From Rhizobium alarense (GTDB taxonomy: Bacteria; Pseudomonadota; Alphaproteobacteria; Rhizobiales; Rhizobiaceae): a stretch of 56,921 nucleotides of DNA. Position numbers and translations under genes: made by a program. Shown here piece after piece: positions 8,698 to 16,546 of the stretch. The notes beneath the pieces are model-generated. The model ran no database searches and was not told where the DNA came from. It saw nothing but the letters and a program-made list of their open reading frames with translations. How positions within the stretch are numbered: the first letter of the stretch is position 1; every line of letters begins with the position of its first letter. The stretch spans positions 19,813-76,733 of the forward strand of contig NZ_JAKGBU010000012.1 in NCBI RefSeq assembly GCF_021555155.1, read 5' to 3'.

Positions 8698-9945
8698 ATG
8701 ACGACCTCATTTTCCTTCATGACCATCGACGCCGCCGCCCGCCGCGTCTCGCTCGACGCCCGCGATCCCGCCTTCTACGGCGATCCGAACCCGGTCTATG
8801 CCGCCCTCCACGCGCATTGTCCGACCTTCTTCTGGGAAGAGCAGAAGCTCTGGTACGTCAGCGGCTACGACCAGGTGAACGCGCTCCTGCGCGACCGGCG
8901 TTTCGGCCGGCAGATCCTGCATGTGGCAAGCCGCGAGGCGCTCGGCATGGCGCCGCCGCTGCCGCATCTCCGGCATTTCGACGCCGCCGAGGCATGGTCG
9001 CTGCTGGAGCTCGAGCCGCCGGAGCACACGCGGCTGCGCACGCTGGTCAACCGCGCCTTCGTGTCGCGCCAGATCGAGCGGCTGACGCCGGAGATCACGG
9101 CACTCGCCAACCGGCTGATCGACGGCTTCGTGAAGGACGGCCGTGTCGAGCTGCTGTCGGCCTTCGCCGATGTGCTGCCCGTGACCATGATCGCCCGTAT
9201 GATCGGCATTCCCGACGAGATGGGGCCGCAGCTTCTCAAATGGTCGCATGCCTATGTGCGCATGTACATGTTCGGCCGCACAGAGACCGACGAGCATGCG
9301 GCGGACCGGGCGGCGGCCGAGTTCGCCGACTATGTGCGGACGGTCATCGCCGAACGGCGCGCGAGACCCGGGGACGACCTGCTCACCCACATGATCCACA
9401 CGGAGCACAAGGGCCAGTTCCTTAGCGAGGACGAGCTGATCTCGACCACGATCGTGCTGCTCAATGCCGGCCACGAGGCGACGGTGCACCAGATCGGCAA
9501 CGCCGTGCGCTCCATTCTCGACAGCGGCCTGCCGGTCGGGCCGATGTTTGCGGACGGCAGGGCGACGGAGCGGACGGTGGAGGAATGCCTGCGCATTTCC
9601 GCGCCCGTCCACATCTTCCAGCGCTACGCCCTGGAGGAGGTCGAGCTGGACGGCATCCGGTTCCGGCGCGGCGACAAGGTCGCCCTGATCCTTGCCGCCG
9701 CCAATCTCGATCCGAAGAAGTTTTCCGATCCGCTGACCTTCCGGCCGGCGCGCGACGAGGGCCCCAACCTCTCCTTCGGCGCCGGCATTCATTTCTGCAT
9801 CGGCGCGCCGCTCGCCCGGCTGGAGCTCGCCATCGCGCTGCCCCTGCTCTTCAAGCGACTGCCGAAGATGCGGCTCGCGGCGAAACCGGCCGTGAAGGAC
9901 GTCTACCATTTTCACGGCCTGGAGCGGCTGGACCTGGCGTGGTAG
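8698..9945 (+). CDS. Cytochrome P450
   Basis: Heme-thiolate monooxygenase of 415 residues, the normal size of a soluble bacterial P450. The heme-binding loop FGAGIHFCIGAPLAR has the axial Cys near residue 367. The I-helix oxygen-activation motif reads LLNAGHEAT, and the ExxR motif is visible as EECLR. No signal peptide or membrane anchor is seen, so it is cytosolic and needs a ferredoxin partner, which is not encoded nearby. The start at 8698 (MTTSFSF) fits the family. The substrate is not deducible. Confidence 0.92.
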   Translation: MTTSFSFMTIDAAARRVSLDARDPAFYGDPNPVYAALHAHCPTFFWEEQKLWYVSGYDQVNALLRDRRFGRQILHVASREALGMAPPLPHLRHFDAAEAWSLLELEPPEHTRLRTLVNRAFVSRQIERLTPEITALANRLIDGFVKDGRVELLSAFADVLPVTMIARMIGIPDEMGPQLLKWSHAYVRMYMFGRTETDEHAADRAAAEFADYVRTVIAERRARPGDDLLTHMIHTEHKGQFLSEDELISTTIVLLNAGHEATVHQIGNAVRSILDSGLPVGPMFADGRATERTVEECLRISAPVHIFQRYALEEVELDGIRFRRGDKVALILAAANLDPKKFSDPLTFRPARDEGPNLSFGAGIHFCIGAPLARLELAIALPLLFKRLPKMRLAAKPAVKDVYHFHGLERLDLAW

Positions 9946-9946
9946 A

Positions 9947-10097
9947 CCTCAGAGACCGCTTTGAAATGCGTCAGGGCGAGTCGAAAATGGCTTTTTTCGA
10001 GCACCGAAGCGGAGCGTATACCAAGTACGAGAGCATCGGAGCGCAGAAAAACGCCATTTGCAGACAGCCGTCACGCAGTTTCAAACGGTCTCTCAGG
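9947..10097. repeat. Long imperfect palindrome, RIME-like intergenic element
   Basis: About 150 bases form one long imperfect inverted repeat. The left arm starts CCTCAGAGACCGCTTTGAAA and the right arm, read in reverse complement, starts CCTGAGAGACCGTTTGAAA; both continue into AAATGGC and a T run. The inner part includes CCGAAGCGGAGCGTATACC and GAGCATCGGAGCGCAG. Rhizobiaceae carry families of such intergenic mosaic palindromes (RIME). It fills the gap between two convergent genes and its right end includes the SDR stop codon. Confidence 0.7.
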
Positions 10098-10908
10098 CCG
10101 CCTGCGGCGCGCCCACCCCGTACCGTTCCGCCGGGCGGCTTCTGGACAGGTTCGGCCGCAGCGCCATCCGCGCGCCGTCGAAGGTCTCCCAGTCGGTCTT
10201 TTGCGGCAGGGAGGGGATGGTGATCAGTTCGCCCTGGTCGAAGCCGGCGAGCGCCGCGTCGACCATGTCCGTCACCTCCATCACCATGTTCGGGTCCAGC
10301 CGGTCGATCGATCCGCCCGCGCGCTCGAAAATCTCCGTGCGGGTGAGGCCGGGCAGCACGGCCTGCAGGCGCACGCCCTTGCCGTCCAGTTCCGGGGCGA
10401 GCCCCTGCGTCAGGGCCAGCACGAAGCCCTTGCTCGCGCCGTAGGTGCCGCTGAAGAATTCCGGAACGATGGCGACGACGGAGGCGATGTTGATGATGGC
10501 ACCCGTGCCCCGCGCCGCAAAGGCCTGCGCGGCAGCGACGGCCAGCCGGTTGACCGCCGTCACGTTGATGTCGATCATCGCATCCAGATAGTCGATGTCC
10601 TCGCCAAGCAGCGGGCCGCGCGGGCCGATACCGGCATTGTTGACCAGCAGCGTGATCGCCGCGTCGTCCCGAAGCCGGCGCTCGACCCTCCGCAGATCGT
10701 CCCTCGCCGCAAGGTCCGCGGGCAGGATTTCAGCCGAAATGCCCCGCTCCCTCTCAAGACGCTCGGCCAGCGCCGAAAGCCGCGCGGCGTCGCGGGCGAC
10801 CAGCAGCAGGTCGTAGCCGCGCCCGGCAAGGCGATCCGCATAGGTCGCGCCGATGCCGGACGATGCGCCCGTGACGAGCGCCGTTCCGCGTTTCGAAGTC
10901 TTCGTCAT
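10093..10908 (-). CDS. SDR family NAD(P)-dependent oxidoreductase
   Basis: Classical short-chain dehydrogenase of 271 residues. Cofactor motif TGASSGIG is near the N-terminus, NNAG follows, and the catalytic Ser-Tyr-Lys set appears as NIAS, then YGASK. The start chosen (MTKTSKR) follows GGAG by six bases; a start four codons earlier is possible. The promoter contains an 18-base palindrome, and a regulator gene sits divergently beyond it, so the gene is probably repressed by that regulator. The substrate is unknown; the C-terminal tail past the Rossmann fold is somewhat long. Confidence 0.9.
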   Translation of the reverse strand: MTKTSKRGTALVTGASSGIGATYADRLAGRGYDLLLVARDAARLSALAERLERERGISAEILPADLAARDDLRRVERRLRDDAAITLLVNNAGIGPRGPLLGEDIDYLDAMIDINVTAVNRLAVAAAQAFAARGTGAIINIASVVAIVPEFFSGTYGASKGFVLALTQGLAPELDGKGVRLQAVLPGLTRTEIFERAGGSIDRLDPNMVMEVTDMVDAALAGFDQGELITIPSLPQKTDWETFDGARMALRPNLSRSRPAERYGVGAPQAA

Positions 10909-10927
10909 CGTTGTCTCCATCTGAAAT

Positions 10928-10945
10928 TAGTGGTATATGCCACTA
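10928..10945. promoter_or_regulatory. Palindromic operator at the SDR promoter
   Basis: TAGTGG and CCACTA flank TATATG, giving an 18-base near-perfect palindrome 20 bases before the SDR start. On the minus strand it overlaps or lies just after a possible -10 (AATATA), with TTGCGC 17 bases upstream of that. The position suits repression by the divergent MarR-like protein. Confidence 0.6.
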
Positions 10946-11040
10946 TATTGCTCCAAAGCTGAAAAAGCGCAAGGGTTCCGACAGAAATCTTTCGCCGCGC
11001 CGGCCGGGCACAAAGCGCATCGCGATCCTCCGGCTTCGTG

Positions 11041-11116
11041 CGCCGCGCTTTAGGTCGTTGATTTTGTGCATGCCGTTATCGCAAAACCGCTGCGCACTTT
11101 TGCGTGGCATGCTTTA
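11041..11116. repeat. RIME-like palindromic element upstream of the regulator
   Basis: The core 11068-11112 has arms GCATGCC...CGCAAAA and TTTTGCG...GGCATGC around a short loop. Together with the leading CGCGCTTTAGGTCGTT it resembles a widespread rhizobial intergenic repeat whose copies pair CGCAAAA with TTTTGCG. This is recognised from memory of the family, not from a search. Confidence 0.6.
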
Positions 11117-11172
11117 GAAGGGCGCGACGGACGTGCGGCAGTCGGGCACGCGCAGGCAGCGAAGGACGCGGC

Positions 11173-11652
11173 ATGAAGGAGGACAACGGCGTGTGGATGC
11201 ATTGCACCAACAGCGCGATCCGGCGGGCCGCCCGCCAGCTCGGCCAGCTCTATGACGACGTCATCGAACCGAGCGGCCTGCGCGGCACGCAATTTTCGCT
11301 GCTGAGCCAGATCGCCCTTGCCAGTGACGATGGTGCGCCGCTGAAACTCCTCGCGGAAGCGCTCGTCATGGACCTCTCGGCGCTCGGGCACACGCTGAAG
11401 CCGCTGGCGCGGGACGGCCTGGTGGAGCTCGTTGCGGATACGCACGACAAGCGGGTCAAGCGGGCGCGCCTGACGGCGGAAGGACGGTCGAGGCTTTCGC
11501 AGGCCCGCCTGCTCTGGCAGGATGCCCAGGAACGTTTCGACGCGGCCTTCGGCAAGGCGCGTTCGGCCGAGATGCGGGCGCTCCTCGGCGCGGTTTCCAC
11601 GCCCGACTTCGCCCGGGCGTTCCGGGCGGCGAAGCCCGCGGCGGGCGGCTGA
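11173..11652 (+). CDS. MarR-family-like transcriptional regulator
   Basis: A protein of about 159 residues with a winged helix-turn-helix: FSLLSQIALASDD, then LAEALVMDLSALGHTLKPL as the recognition region and DKRVKRARLT as the wing. The order is typical of MarR regulators. The start is uncertain: ATG at 11173 follows GAAGGA, but a GTG at 11191 follows a stronger AAGGAGG and would remove six residues. It is divergent from the SDR gene, whose promoter holds a palindrome, so the pair likely forms a local switch. The inducing ligand is unknown. Confidence 0.8.
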   Translation: MKEDNGVWMHCTNSAIRRAARQLGQLYDDVIEPSGLRGTQFSLLSQIALASDDGAPLKLLAEALVMDLSALGHTLKPLARDGLVELVADTHDKRVKRARLTAEGRSRLSQARLLWQDAQERFDAAFGKARSAEMRALLGAVSTPDFARAFRAAKPAAGG

Positions 11653-11658
11653 CGGGCC

Positions 11659-12006
11659 TCAGAGCCGGATCACATAGTCCTTGCGAGTCGTTTCAATCAC
11701 TTGCCAGGTGCCCTTGAAGCCCGGCCTGAGGATCAGCCTGTCGCCGGGCCTGAGGTCGTAGACGGCGCCGTCGTCCGAGGTGACGATCGAGTGGCCTTCG
11801 AGAATGTGGAAATATTCCCACTCGTCGTACTCGATCCGCCAGGTTCCGGGCGTCGATTCCCAGATGCCGGCATAGAGCGATCCGTCGACCTCCTCGAGGT
11901 TCCAGGTGCGGAACCGCGGATCGCCGTCGACAAGGCGGCCCGCCGCCGGCTCGCCGGGTTCGGGTTCGACGGTGACCGGGTCGAAACGCAGCGCCTTGAT
12001 GTCCAT
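11659..12006 (-). CDS. Cupin domain protein (DUF861-like)
   Basis: A single small cupin of 115 residues. The core is YDEWEYFHILEGHSIVTSDD, then YDLRPGDRLILRPGFKGTW, the two beta-barrel motifs of the cupin_3 group related to ethanolamine-utilisation and ureidoglycine-type cupins. One metal-ligand histidine is visible in FHILEG, the others are replaced, so it may be non-enzymatic. The start follows GAGG. It lies 51 bases downstream of the sulfhydrylase gene on the same strand and may share its transcript. Confidence 0.75.
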   Translation of the reverse strand: MDIKALRFDPVTVEPEPGEPAAGRLVDGDPRFRTWNLEEVDGSLYAGIWESTPGTWRIEYDEWEYFHILEGHSIVTSDDGAVYDLRPGDRLILRPGFKGTWQVIETTRKDYVIRL

Positions 12007-12057
12007 GTGCGGCCTCGCGATAAGGGGGGGCCGCCGCGCCGGGCGGCCCGGGTGGGT

Positions 12058-13341
12058 TCAAGCCTTGGCGAGCGCCTGCTCGACGTCGGCGATGATGTCG
12101 GCGACATCCTCGATGCCGATCGACAGGCGCACGACGTCCGGCCCGGCGCCGGCAGCCACCTGCTGCTCTTCCGTCAGCTGCCGGTGGGTCGTGGAGGCCG
12201 GATGGATCACGAGCGAGCGGGTGTCGCCGATATTGGCGAGATGCGACAGCATCTCGAGCCCCTCGACGAAGCGCTTGCCCGACTCGTAGCCGTCCTTGAG
12301 GCCGAAGGTGAAAACGGCGCCGGCGCCCCTGGGCGAATAACGCTGCTGCAGCGCGTGGTTCGGATCGTCGTCGAGGCCGGCATAGTTGACCCAGGAGACC
12401 TTGCCGTGGCCCTTCAGCCATCGGGCGACGGCTGCCGCATTGTCGCAGTGGCGCTGCATCCTCAGCGGCAGGGTCTCGATGCCCGTCAGGATCTGGAAGG
12501 CGTTGAACGGCGAGATCGCCGGACCGAAGTCGCGCAGGCCGAGCACGCGGCAGGCGATGGCAAAGGCGAAATTGCCGAAGGTCGCATGCAGCACCATGCC
12601 GGCATATTCCGGCCGCGGCTCGGAGAGCGCCGGATATTTGCCGGAGGCCGACCAGTCGAAGGTGCCGCCGTCGACGATGACGCCGCCCATCGAATTGCCG
12701 TGACCGCCCATGAACTTGGTCAGCGAATGCACGACGATGTCGGCGCCGTGCTCCAGCGGCCGCAGGAGATAGGGCGTTGCCATGGTGTTGTCGACGATCA
12801 GCGGCAGGCCGTGGCGGTGCGCGATCTCGGCGATCGCCGCAACGTCGACGAAGGTGCCGCCCGGATTGGCGAGGCTCTCGATGAAGACCGCCTTGGTCCT
12901 GTCGTCGATCTGGCTCTCGAAGGAGGCCGGGTCGGCGGTATCGGCCCAGCGCACGTGCCAGTCGAAGGTCTTGAAGGATTGGCCGAACTGGTTGATCGAG
13001 CCGCCGTAGAGCCGGCGTGCCGAGACGAAATTGTCGCCGGGGCGCATGATCGTGTGGAACACGATGAACTGGGCGGCATGGCCGGAGGCGACGGCGAGTG
13101 CCGCCGTGCCGCCCTCGAGGGCCGCGACGCGCTCCTCGAGCACGGCCTGCGTCGGGTTCATGATGCGGGTGTAGATGTTGCCGAAGGTCTGCAGGCCGAA
13201 CAGCGAGGCGGCGTGGTCCGTGTCGTTGAAGACGAAGCTCGTCGTCTGGTAGATCGGCGTCGCCCGCGCGCCGGTCGTCGGGTCGGGATGCGCCCCGGCA
13301 TGAATCGCCAGTGTCGAAAAACCCGGTTTCCTGGTGCCCAT
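12058..13341 (-). CDS. O-acetylhomoserine/O-succinylhomoserine sulfhydrylase-type PLP enzyme
   Basis: Cys/Met-metabolism PLP enzyme of 427 residues that makes homocysteine from activated homoserine and sulfide. The PLP lysine is Lys209 in SLTKFMGGHG. Other landmarks are the N-terminal TPIYQTTSF, the YTRIMNPT substrate-binding segment, LEGGTAAL and SLANPGG. The length fits O-acetylhomoserine aminocarboxypropyltransferase. The start is set by GGGAGGAAG. A good promoter lies upstream. The two CoA-binding genes upstream and the cupin downstream are on the same strand and may be functionally linked. Discrimination between acetyl and succinyl substrates is not possible by eye. Confidence 0.9.
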   Translation of the reverse strand: MGTRKPGFSTLAIHAGAHPDPTTGARATPIYQTTSFVFNDTDHAASLFGLQTFGNIYTRIMNPTQAVLEERVAALEGGTAALAVASGHAAQFIVFHTIMRPGDNFVSARRLYGGSINQFGQSFKTFDWHVRWADTADPASFESQIDDRTKAVFIESLANPGGTFVDVAAIAEIAHRHGLPLIVDNTMATPYLLRPLEHGADIVVHSLTKFMGGHGNSMGGVIVDGGTFDWSASGKYPALSEPRPEYAGMVLHATFGNFAFAIACRVLGLRDFGPAISPFNAFQILTGIETLPLRMQRHCDNAAAVARWLKGHGKVSWVNYAGLDDDPNHALQQRYSPRGAGAVFTFGLKDGYESGKRFVEGLEMLSHLANIGDTRSLVIHPASTTHRQLTEEQQVAAGAGPDVVRLSIGIEDVADIIADVEQALAKA

Positions 13342-13368
13342 TGTTCTTCCTCCCGTCCTGTTTGCGGC

Positions 13369-13397
13369 ACTATTCCAGAGCCTCCGAGCAGGGTCAA
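13369..13397 (-). promoter_or_regulatory. Sigma-70-type promoter of the sulfhydrylase gene
   Basis: On the minus strand TTGACC and AATAGT are 17 bases apart, about 30 bases before the start codon. It lies between the CoA-binding gene and the sulfhydrylase gene, suggesting separate initiation. Confidence 0.5.
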
Positions 13398-13448
13398 AGG
13401 AAGATTTTTCGTGTTTTCGCAGCATGTTGGAACACGCCCGAAGCGCGC

Positions 13449-13877
13449 TCAGGCGACGAGGCGCGGATATTCGATCGCCGGGCAGCGGTCCATGACGACC
13501 TTGATCCCCTCGGCTTCCAGGCGGGCGGCCGCGAGATCGTCGCGCACCGAAAGCTGCCCCCAGACGACCTTCGGCAAGGTCTTCAGCTGCAGGATCTCGT
13601 CGAAGAGGGCCGGCAGCGTGTTCGAGGCGCGGAAGACGTCGACCATGTCGATCGGCTCGGCGATGTCGGCAAGCCGGCCGACGACCGCCTGCCCCTGGAT
13701 TTCCTTGCCGGCCTGGCCGGGATTGACGGGGATGACGCGGTAGCCCTTGCGCAGCAGGAAGGCCATGACCCGATGGCTCGGGCGCTCCGGATTGGGCGAG
13801 GCGCCGACGAGCGCGATGACCTTCGTCGATCGCAGGATGTCCGCGATGTAGCTGTCCGTATAGCTGTCGTGATTCAT
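13449..13877 (-). CDS. CoA-binding protein (YccU type), copy 1
   Basis: A 142-residue Rossmann-like CoA_binding protein of the YccU group. It starts MNHDSYTDSYIADIL, then VIALVGASPNPERPSHRVM (nucleotide-binding loop), GYRVIPVNPG, and ends near VVMDRCPAIEYPRL with one conserved Cys. The biochemical role of this family is unsettled. A near-identical architecture is encoded by the next gene upstream (13963-14400), so this is a tandem duplication. The neighbouring sulfhydrylase hints at thiol or CoA metabolism, but that is inference. Confidence 0.88.
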   Translation of the reverse strand: MNHDSYTDSYIADILRSTKVIALVGASPNPERPSHRVMAFLLRKGYRVIPVNPGQAGKEIQGQAVVGRLADIAEPIDMVDVFRASNTLPALFDEILQLKTLPKVVWGQLSVRDDLAAARLEAEGIKVVMDRCPAIEYPRLVA

Positions 13878-13962
13878 GTCGTCTCCCCGCCTTCTGGTGA
13901 CAACATGGCGGGCCGCCGCCGTAAGTCAAGGCGGCGCGACGCTCGATCAGGACCGGCGTCGT

Positions 13963-14400
13963 TCAGGACGCGCGCCGCATCAGTTGCGGGAATTCCGTGA
14001 CCGGGCAGCGGTCCATGACGACCTGGATGCCGGCCGCTTCGGCGCGCGCCGCCGCGGCATCGTCGCGCACGCTGAACTGGCCCCAGATCGCCGCGGGCAG
14101 CGGCCGGAGCGCCAGCACCTCGTCCACCACGCTGCCGAACTGGCTTGCCGCGCGGAAGACGTCGACCATGTCGATCGGCTCCTCGATGTCGGCGAGACGC
14201 GCATAGACCCGCTGGCCGAGGATCGTCCTGCCGGCATGGCCGGGATTGACCGGAATGACACGGTAGCCCTTGCCGAGCAGGAAGCCCATGACGCCGTGGC
14301 TCGGCCGGGAGTCATTGGGCGACGCGCCGACGACGGCGATCGTGTGAACCGTCCTCAGGATATTGCAGATATAGTCGCTGGAATAATGATCGTGGTTCAT
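13963..14400 (-). CDS. CoA-binding protein (YccU type), copy 2
   Basis: A 145-residue paralogue of the adjacent gene. It matches from MNHDHYSSDYICNIL through IAVVGASPNDSRPSHGVM and GYRVIPVNPGHAG to VVMDRCPVTEFPQL. The copies differ at many positions, so the duplication is not recent. The start follows GGAGGAGG. A promoter-like sequence lies about 70 bases upstream. A single protein of this type per genome is more usual. Confidence 0.87.
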   Translation of the reverse strand: MNHDHYSSDYICNILRTVHTIAVVGASPNDSRPSHGVMGFLLGKGYRVIPVNPGHAGRTILGQRVYARLADIEEPIDMVDVFRAASQFGSVVDEVLALRPLPAAIWGQFSVRDDAAAARAEAAGIQVVMDRCPVTEFPQLMRRAS

Positions 14401-14466
14401 CGAAGCCTCCTCCGGCTGTCGTGAAATCGTCATAAGCACCGGCCGGGCCGGCTTCCTCCGTTCGGC

Positions 14467-14495
14467 ATTGTATCCCTGAATCCTAACGATTGCGA
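14467..14495 (-). promoter_or_regulatory. Candidate promoter of the CoA-binding genes
   Basis: On the minus strand TCGCAA and TACAAT are 17 bases apart. The -10 is good and the -35 is weak. It lies in the gap to the divergent exporter gene. Confidence 0.35.
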
Positions 14496-14650
14496 CTGCT
14501 CCGTGCGGCAGTTCGGCCCGCGCAAGCCACGCGGTTGTGCCGCGATGGCACAGAATGCGGGTTCCTTGCGAAAGATGCAGCTTGCAATGCAGGGCGGAAG
14601 GGTGGAAACAGGCGCGACCGTTCCCGACCCGCCGTCTCCCGAGGTTCGTC

Positions 14651-15487
14651 TTGCCGCTTGATGTGATCGCCCTGGTGCTGCTCGGCGCGGCGCTGCATGC
14701 GACCTGGAACGCCATCGTCAAGGCCGGCAGCGACAAGACGCTGGACGCGGCGATGATCGCCCTCGGCGCCGGTGCCTTCGGCCTCGCCTTCCTGCCCTTC
14801 GTGCCGCTGCCGCACGCCGCGTCCTGGCCCTTCGTCTTGGTGTCGGCGGTGCTCCAGTTCGCCTATTTCCAGCTCGTCGGCGCGGCCTACCGGGCCGGCG
14901 ACATCGGCCTCGTCTATCCGCTGATGCGGGGCGCGGCGCCGCTCATCGTCGCGGCGACGAGCGGCATCGTGCTCGGCGAGCACCTGACGGCCGGCGCGCT
15001 CGCCGGCATCCTCGTCATCTCGGCGGGCGTGCTGACGCTCGCCTTCGAGGCGCGCCACGGCGGCCGGCACGCCATGCTGCTGGCGCTTGCCAATGCCGCG
15101 GTCATCGCGAGCTACACCTTCGTCGACGGCATCGGTGCGCGGCTGTCGGGAAACGCGGCCTCCTACACGCTCTGGATGGCGCTGCTGCCGCCGGTGCTGC
15201 TGTTTTCCTGGGCGATCCACCGCCGCGGCCTGCCGGCGGTCACGACCCACATCCGCCGCAACTGGCGGCGCGGCCTCATCGGCGGCGGCGGTTCGCTCGC
15301 CTCCTACGGCCTGGCGCTCTGGGCGATGACCAAAGCGCCGGTCGCCACCGTCGCCGCCCTGCGCGAGACCGCCATCCTCTTCGCACTCGTCATCTCGGTC
15401 GTCGTGCTGAAGGAGAAGGCCGGCGTCTGGCGCTATGTCGCCGGCGCGACCATTGCCGCCGGCGTGCTCGTCTTGCGGCTGGGATAG
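14651..15487 (+). CDS. EamA/DMT-family transporter
   Basis: Integral inner-membrane protein of about 278 residues with two EamA repeats and about ten hydrophobic segments. Examples are VIALVLLGAALHATWNAIV at the N-terminus and YVAGATIAAGVLVLRLG at the end, with the repeat signatures GLVYPLMRGAAPL and ALRETAILFALV. Members export amino acids or other metabolites. The start is uncertain: a TTG at 14651 begins right at the first membrane segment; an ATG-started extension upstream is Arg- and Cys-rich without similarity. It is divergent from the CoA-binding genes. Confidence 0.8.
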   Translation: MPLDVIALVLLGAALHATWNAIVKAGSDKTLDAAMIALGAGAFGLAFLPFVPLPHAASWPFVLVSAVLQFAYFQLVGAAYRAGDIGLVYPLMRGAAPLIVAATSGIVLGEHLTAGALAGILVISAGVLTLAFEARHGGRHAMLLALANAAVIASYTFVDGIGARLSGNAASYTLWMALLPPVLLFSWAIHRRGLPAVTTHIRRNWRRGLIGGGGSLASYGLALWAMTKAPVATVAALRETAILFALVISVVVLKEKAGVWRYVAGATIAAGVLVLRLG

Positions 15488-15494
15488 ATTGTCT

Positions 15495-15728
15495 TCATTT
15501 GAAGCCGAAGTCCCGCTTCAGAACGTGAAAAAGTTGATGGGCGGCCTCTTGATCCAATTGAAAAGTTTGGCTGAGTTTTCCGACCTCCTGCCTTGTTGGT
15601 CGACCGAATGTCGATATTTGGAGTAGCTTACGCCCGTCGTACTCGTGCACGTACAATTTGGCGTCAACTTCGTCATGAAGTTGAAATCTATCCATCTGAG
15701 CTTCATTAAATCGATTGATGCGAGCCAT
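15495..15728 (-). CDS. Small A+T-rich conserved-type protein of unknown function
   Basis: A 77-residue soluble protein starting MARINRFNEAQMDRF, with KLYVHEYDGRKLLQIST and GKLSQTFQLDQEAAHQL as clear amphipathic blocks. No domain could be named. Its ATG overlaps the stop of the upstream crotonase gene by one base (TGATG) and GGGAG lies just before it, so translation is probably coupled. Hand counts of three 60-base lines give 50, 50 and 38% G+C, far below the neighbours, which suggests recent acquisition. Similar short proteins occur in accessory regions of proteobacteria as far as memory serves. Confidence 0.65.
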   Translation of the reverse strand: MARINRFNEAQMDRFQLHDEVDAKLYVHEYDGRKLLQISTFGRPTRQEVGKLSQTFQLDQEAAHQLFHVLKRDFGFK

Positions 15729-16546
15729 CACGTTTTCTCCCACGTCGGCATGCGCTTGGCGAGGAAGGCGCCGATGCCCTCCTTCGCGTCGTCGCGCAGC
15801 ATGTTGTCGACCATGACGGCAACGGCCTTGTCATAGGCCTCCGGCAGCGGCAGGCCGGCCTGCGCGCGATGGGCCGCCTTGCCGATGCGCAAGGCCTCGG
15901 GCGATTTCGAGGCGATGACGGCGGCATATTTGTCGACGACCTGCCGCAGGTACTGCTTCGGAACGATGCGGTTGACGAGGCCGAAGTCCTTCGCCGTCGC
16001 GGCGTCGATCGTCTCGCCGGTGAGCAACATCTCCATCGCCTGTTTCGGATGGGCGGCGCGCGTGACGGCGACCATCGGCGTCGAGCAGAAAAGCCCGATA
16101 TTGACACCCGGCGTGCAGAAGGTCGACGTGTCGGTGCAGACTGCGAGGTCGCAGGTCGCGACGAGCTGGCAGCCGGCCGCCGTCGCCAGCCCGTCGACCT
16201 CGGCGATCACCGGCTGGGGCAGCGCGGCGATCTTCAGCATGAGGTCGGCGGCAAGCCGCATCGTCTTCTCGAAGAAACCCCGGCCGTCGTCCGGATCGGC
16301 ACGGTGCGCCGTCATTTCCTTGAGGTCGTGGCCGGCGGAAAAGACAGCGCCGGTCGAGGCCAGCACCACGACATGCACTCCGGCCATGGCCGCCGCCGTG
16401 TCGAGCCGCCCGCAGAGCGCCTCCATCACGGCGATCGACAGCGCATTGGCCGGCGGGTTCGCGAGCGTCAGCCGCAGCACGGCGCCGCTGCGCTCCATGC
16501 CGACCGGCCCGAAATCCTCCCGGCGCAGGGGCACCACATCCGCCAT
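15728..16546 (-). CDS. Enoyl-CoA hydratase/isomerase-family (crotonase fold) protein
   Basis: Crotonase-fold protein of 272 residues. The oxyanion-hole region reads FSAGHDLKEM and the second reads GLATAAGCQLVATCDL. In genuine enoyl-CoA hydratases two glutamates act at GGCELA-like and PEVxIG-like sites. Here these positions read Gln (GCQLVA) and Gly (TPGVNIGL). This pattern resembles the ECHDC3-like branch, so hydratase activity is doubtful though CoA-ester binding is likely. The start follows GGAGGACGAG. The small A+T-rich ORF is coupled downstream and a thioesterase remnant lies divergently upstream. Confidence 0.88.
   Translation of the reverse strand: MADVVPLRREDFGPVGMERSGAVLRLTLANPPANALSIAVMEALCGRLDTAAAMAGVHVVVLASTGAVFSAGHDLKEMTAHRADPDDGRGFFEKTMRLAADLMLKIAALPQPVIAEVDGLATAAGCQLVATCDLAVCTDTSTFCTPGVNIGLFCSTPMVAVTRAAHPKQAMEMLLTGETIDAATAKDFGLVNRIVPKQYLRQVVDKYAAVIASKSPEALRIGKAAHRAQAGLPLPEAYDKAVAVMVDNMLRDDAKEGIGAFLAKRMPTWEKT

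Noticed and set aside
12058-13929. An apparent 623-codon minus-strand protein joining the sulfhydrylase with upstream sequence
   Set aside because: The upstream third is another frame of the CoA-binding gene at 13449-13877; the real start with a ribosome site is at 13341.
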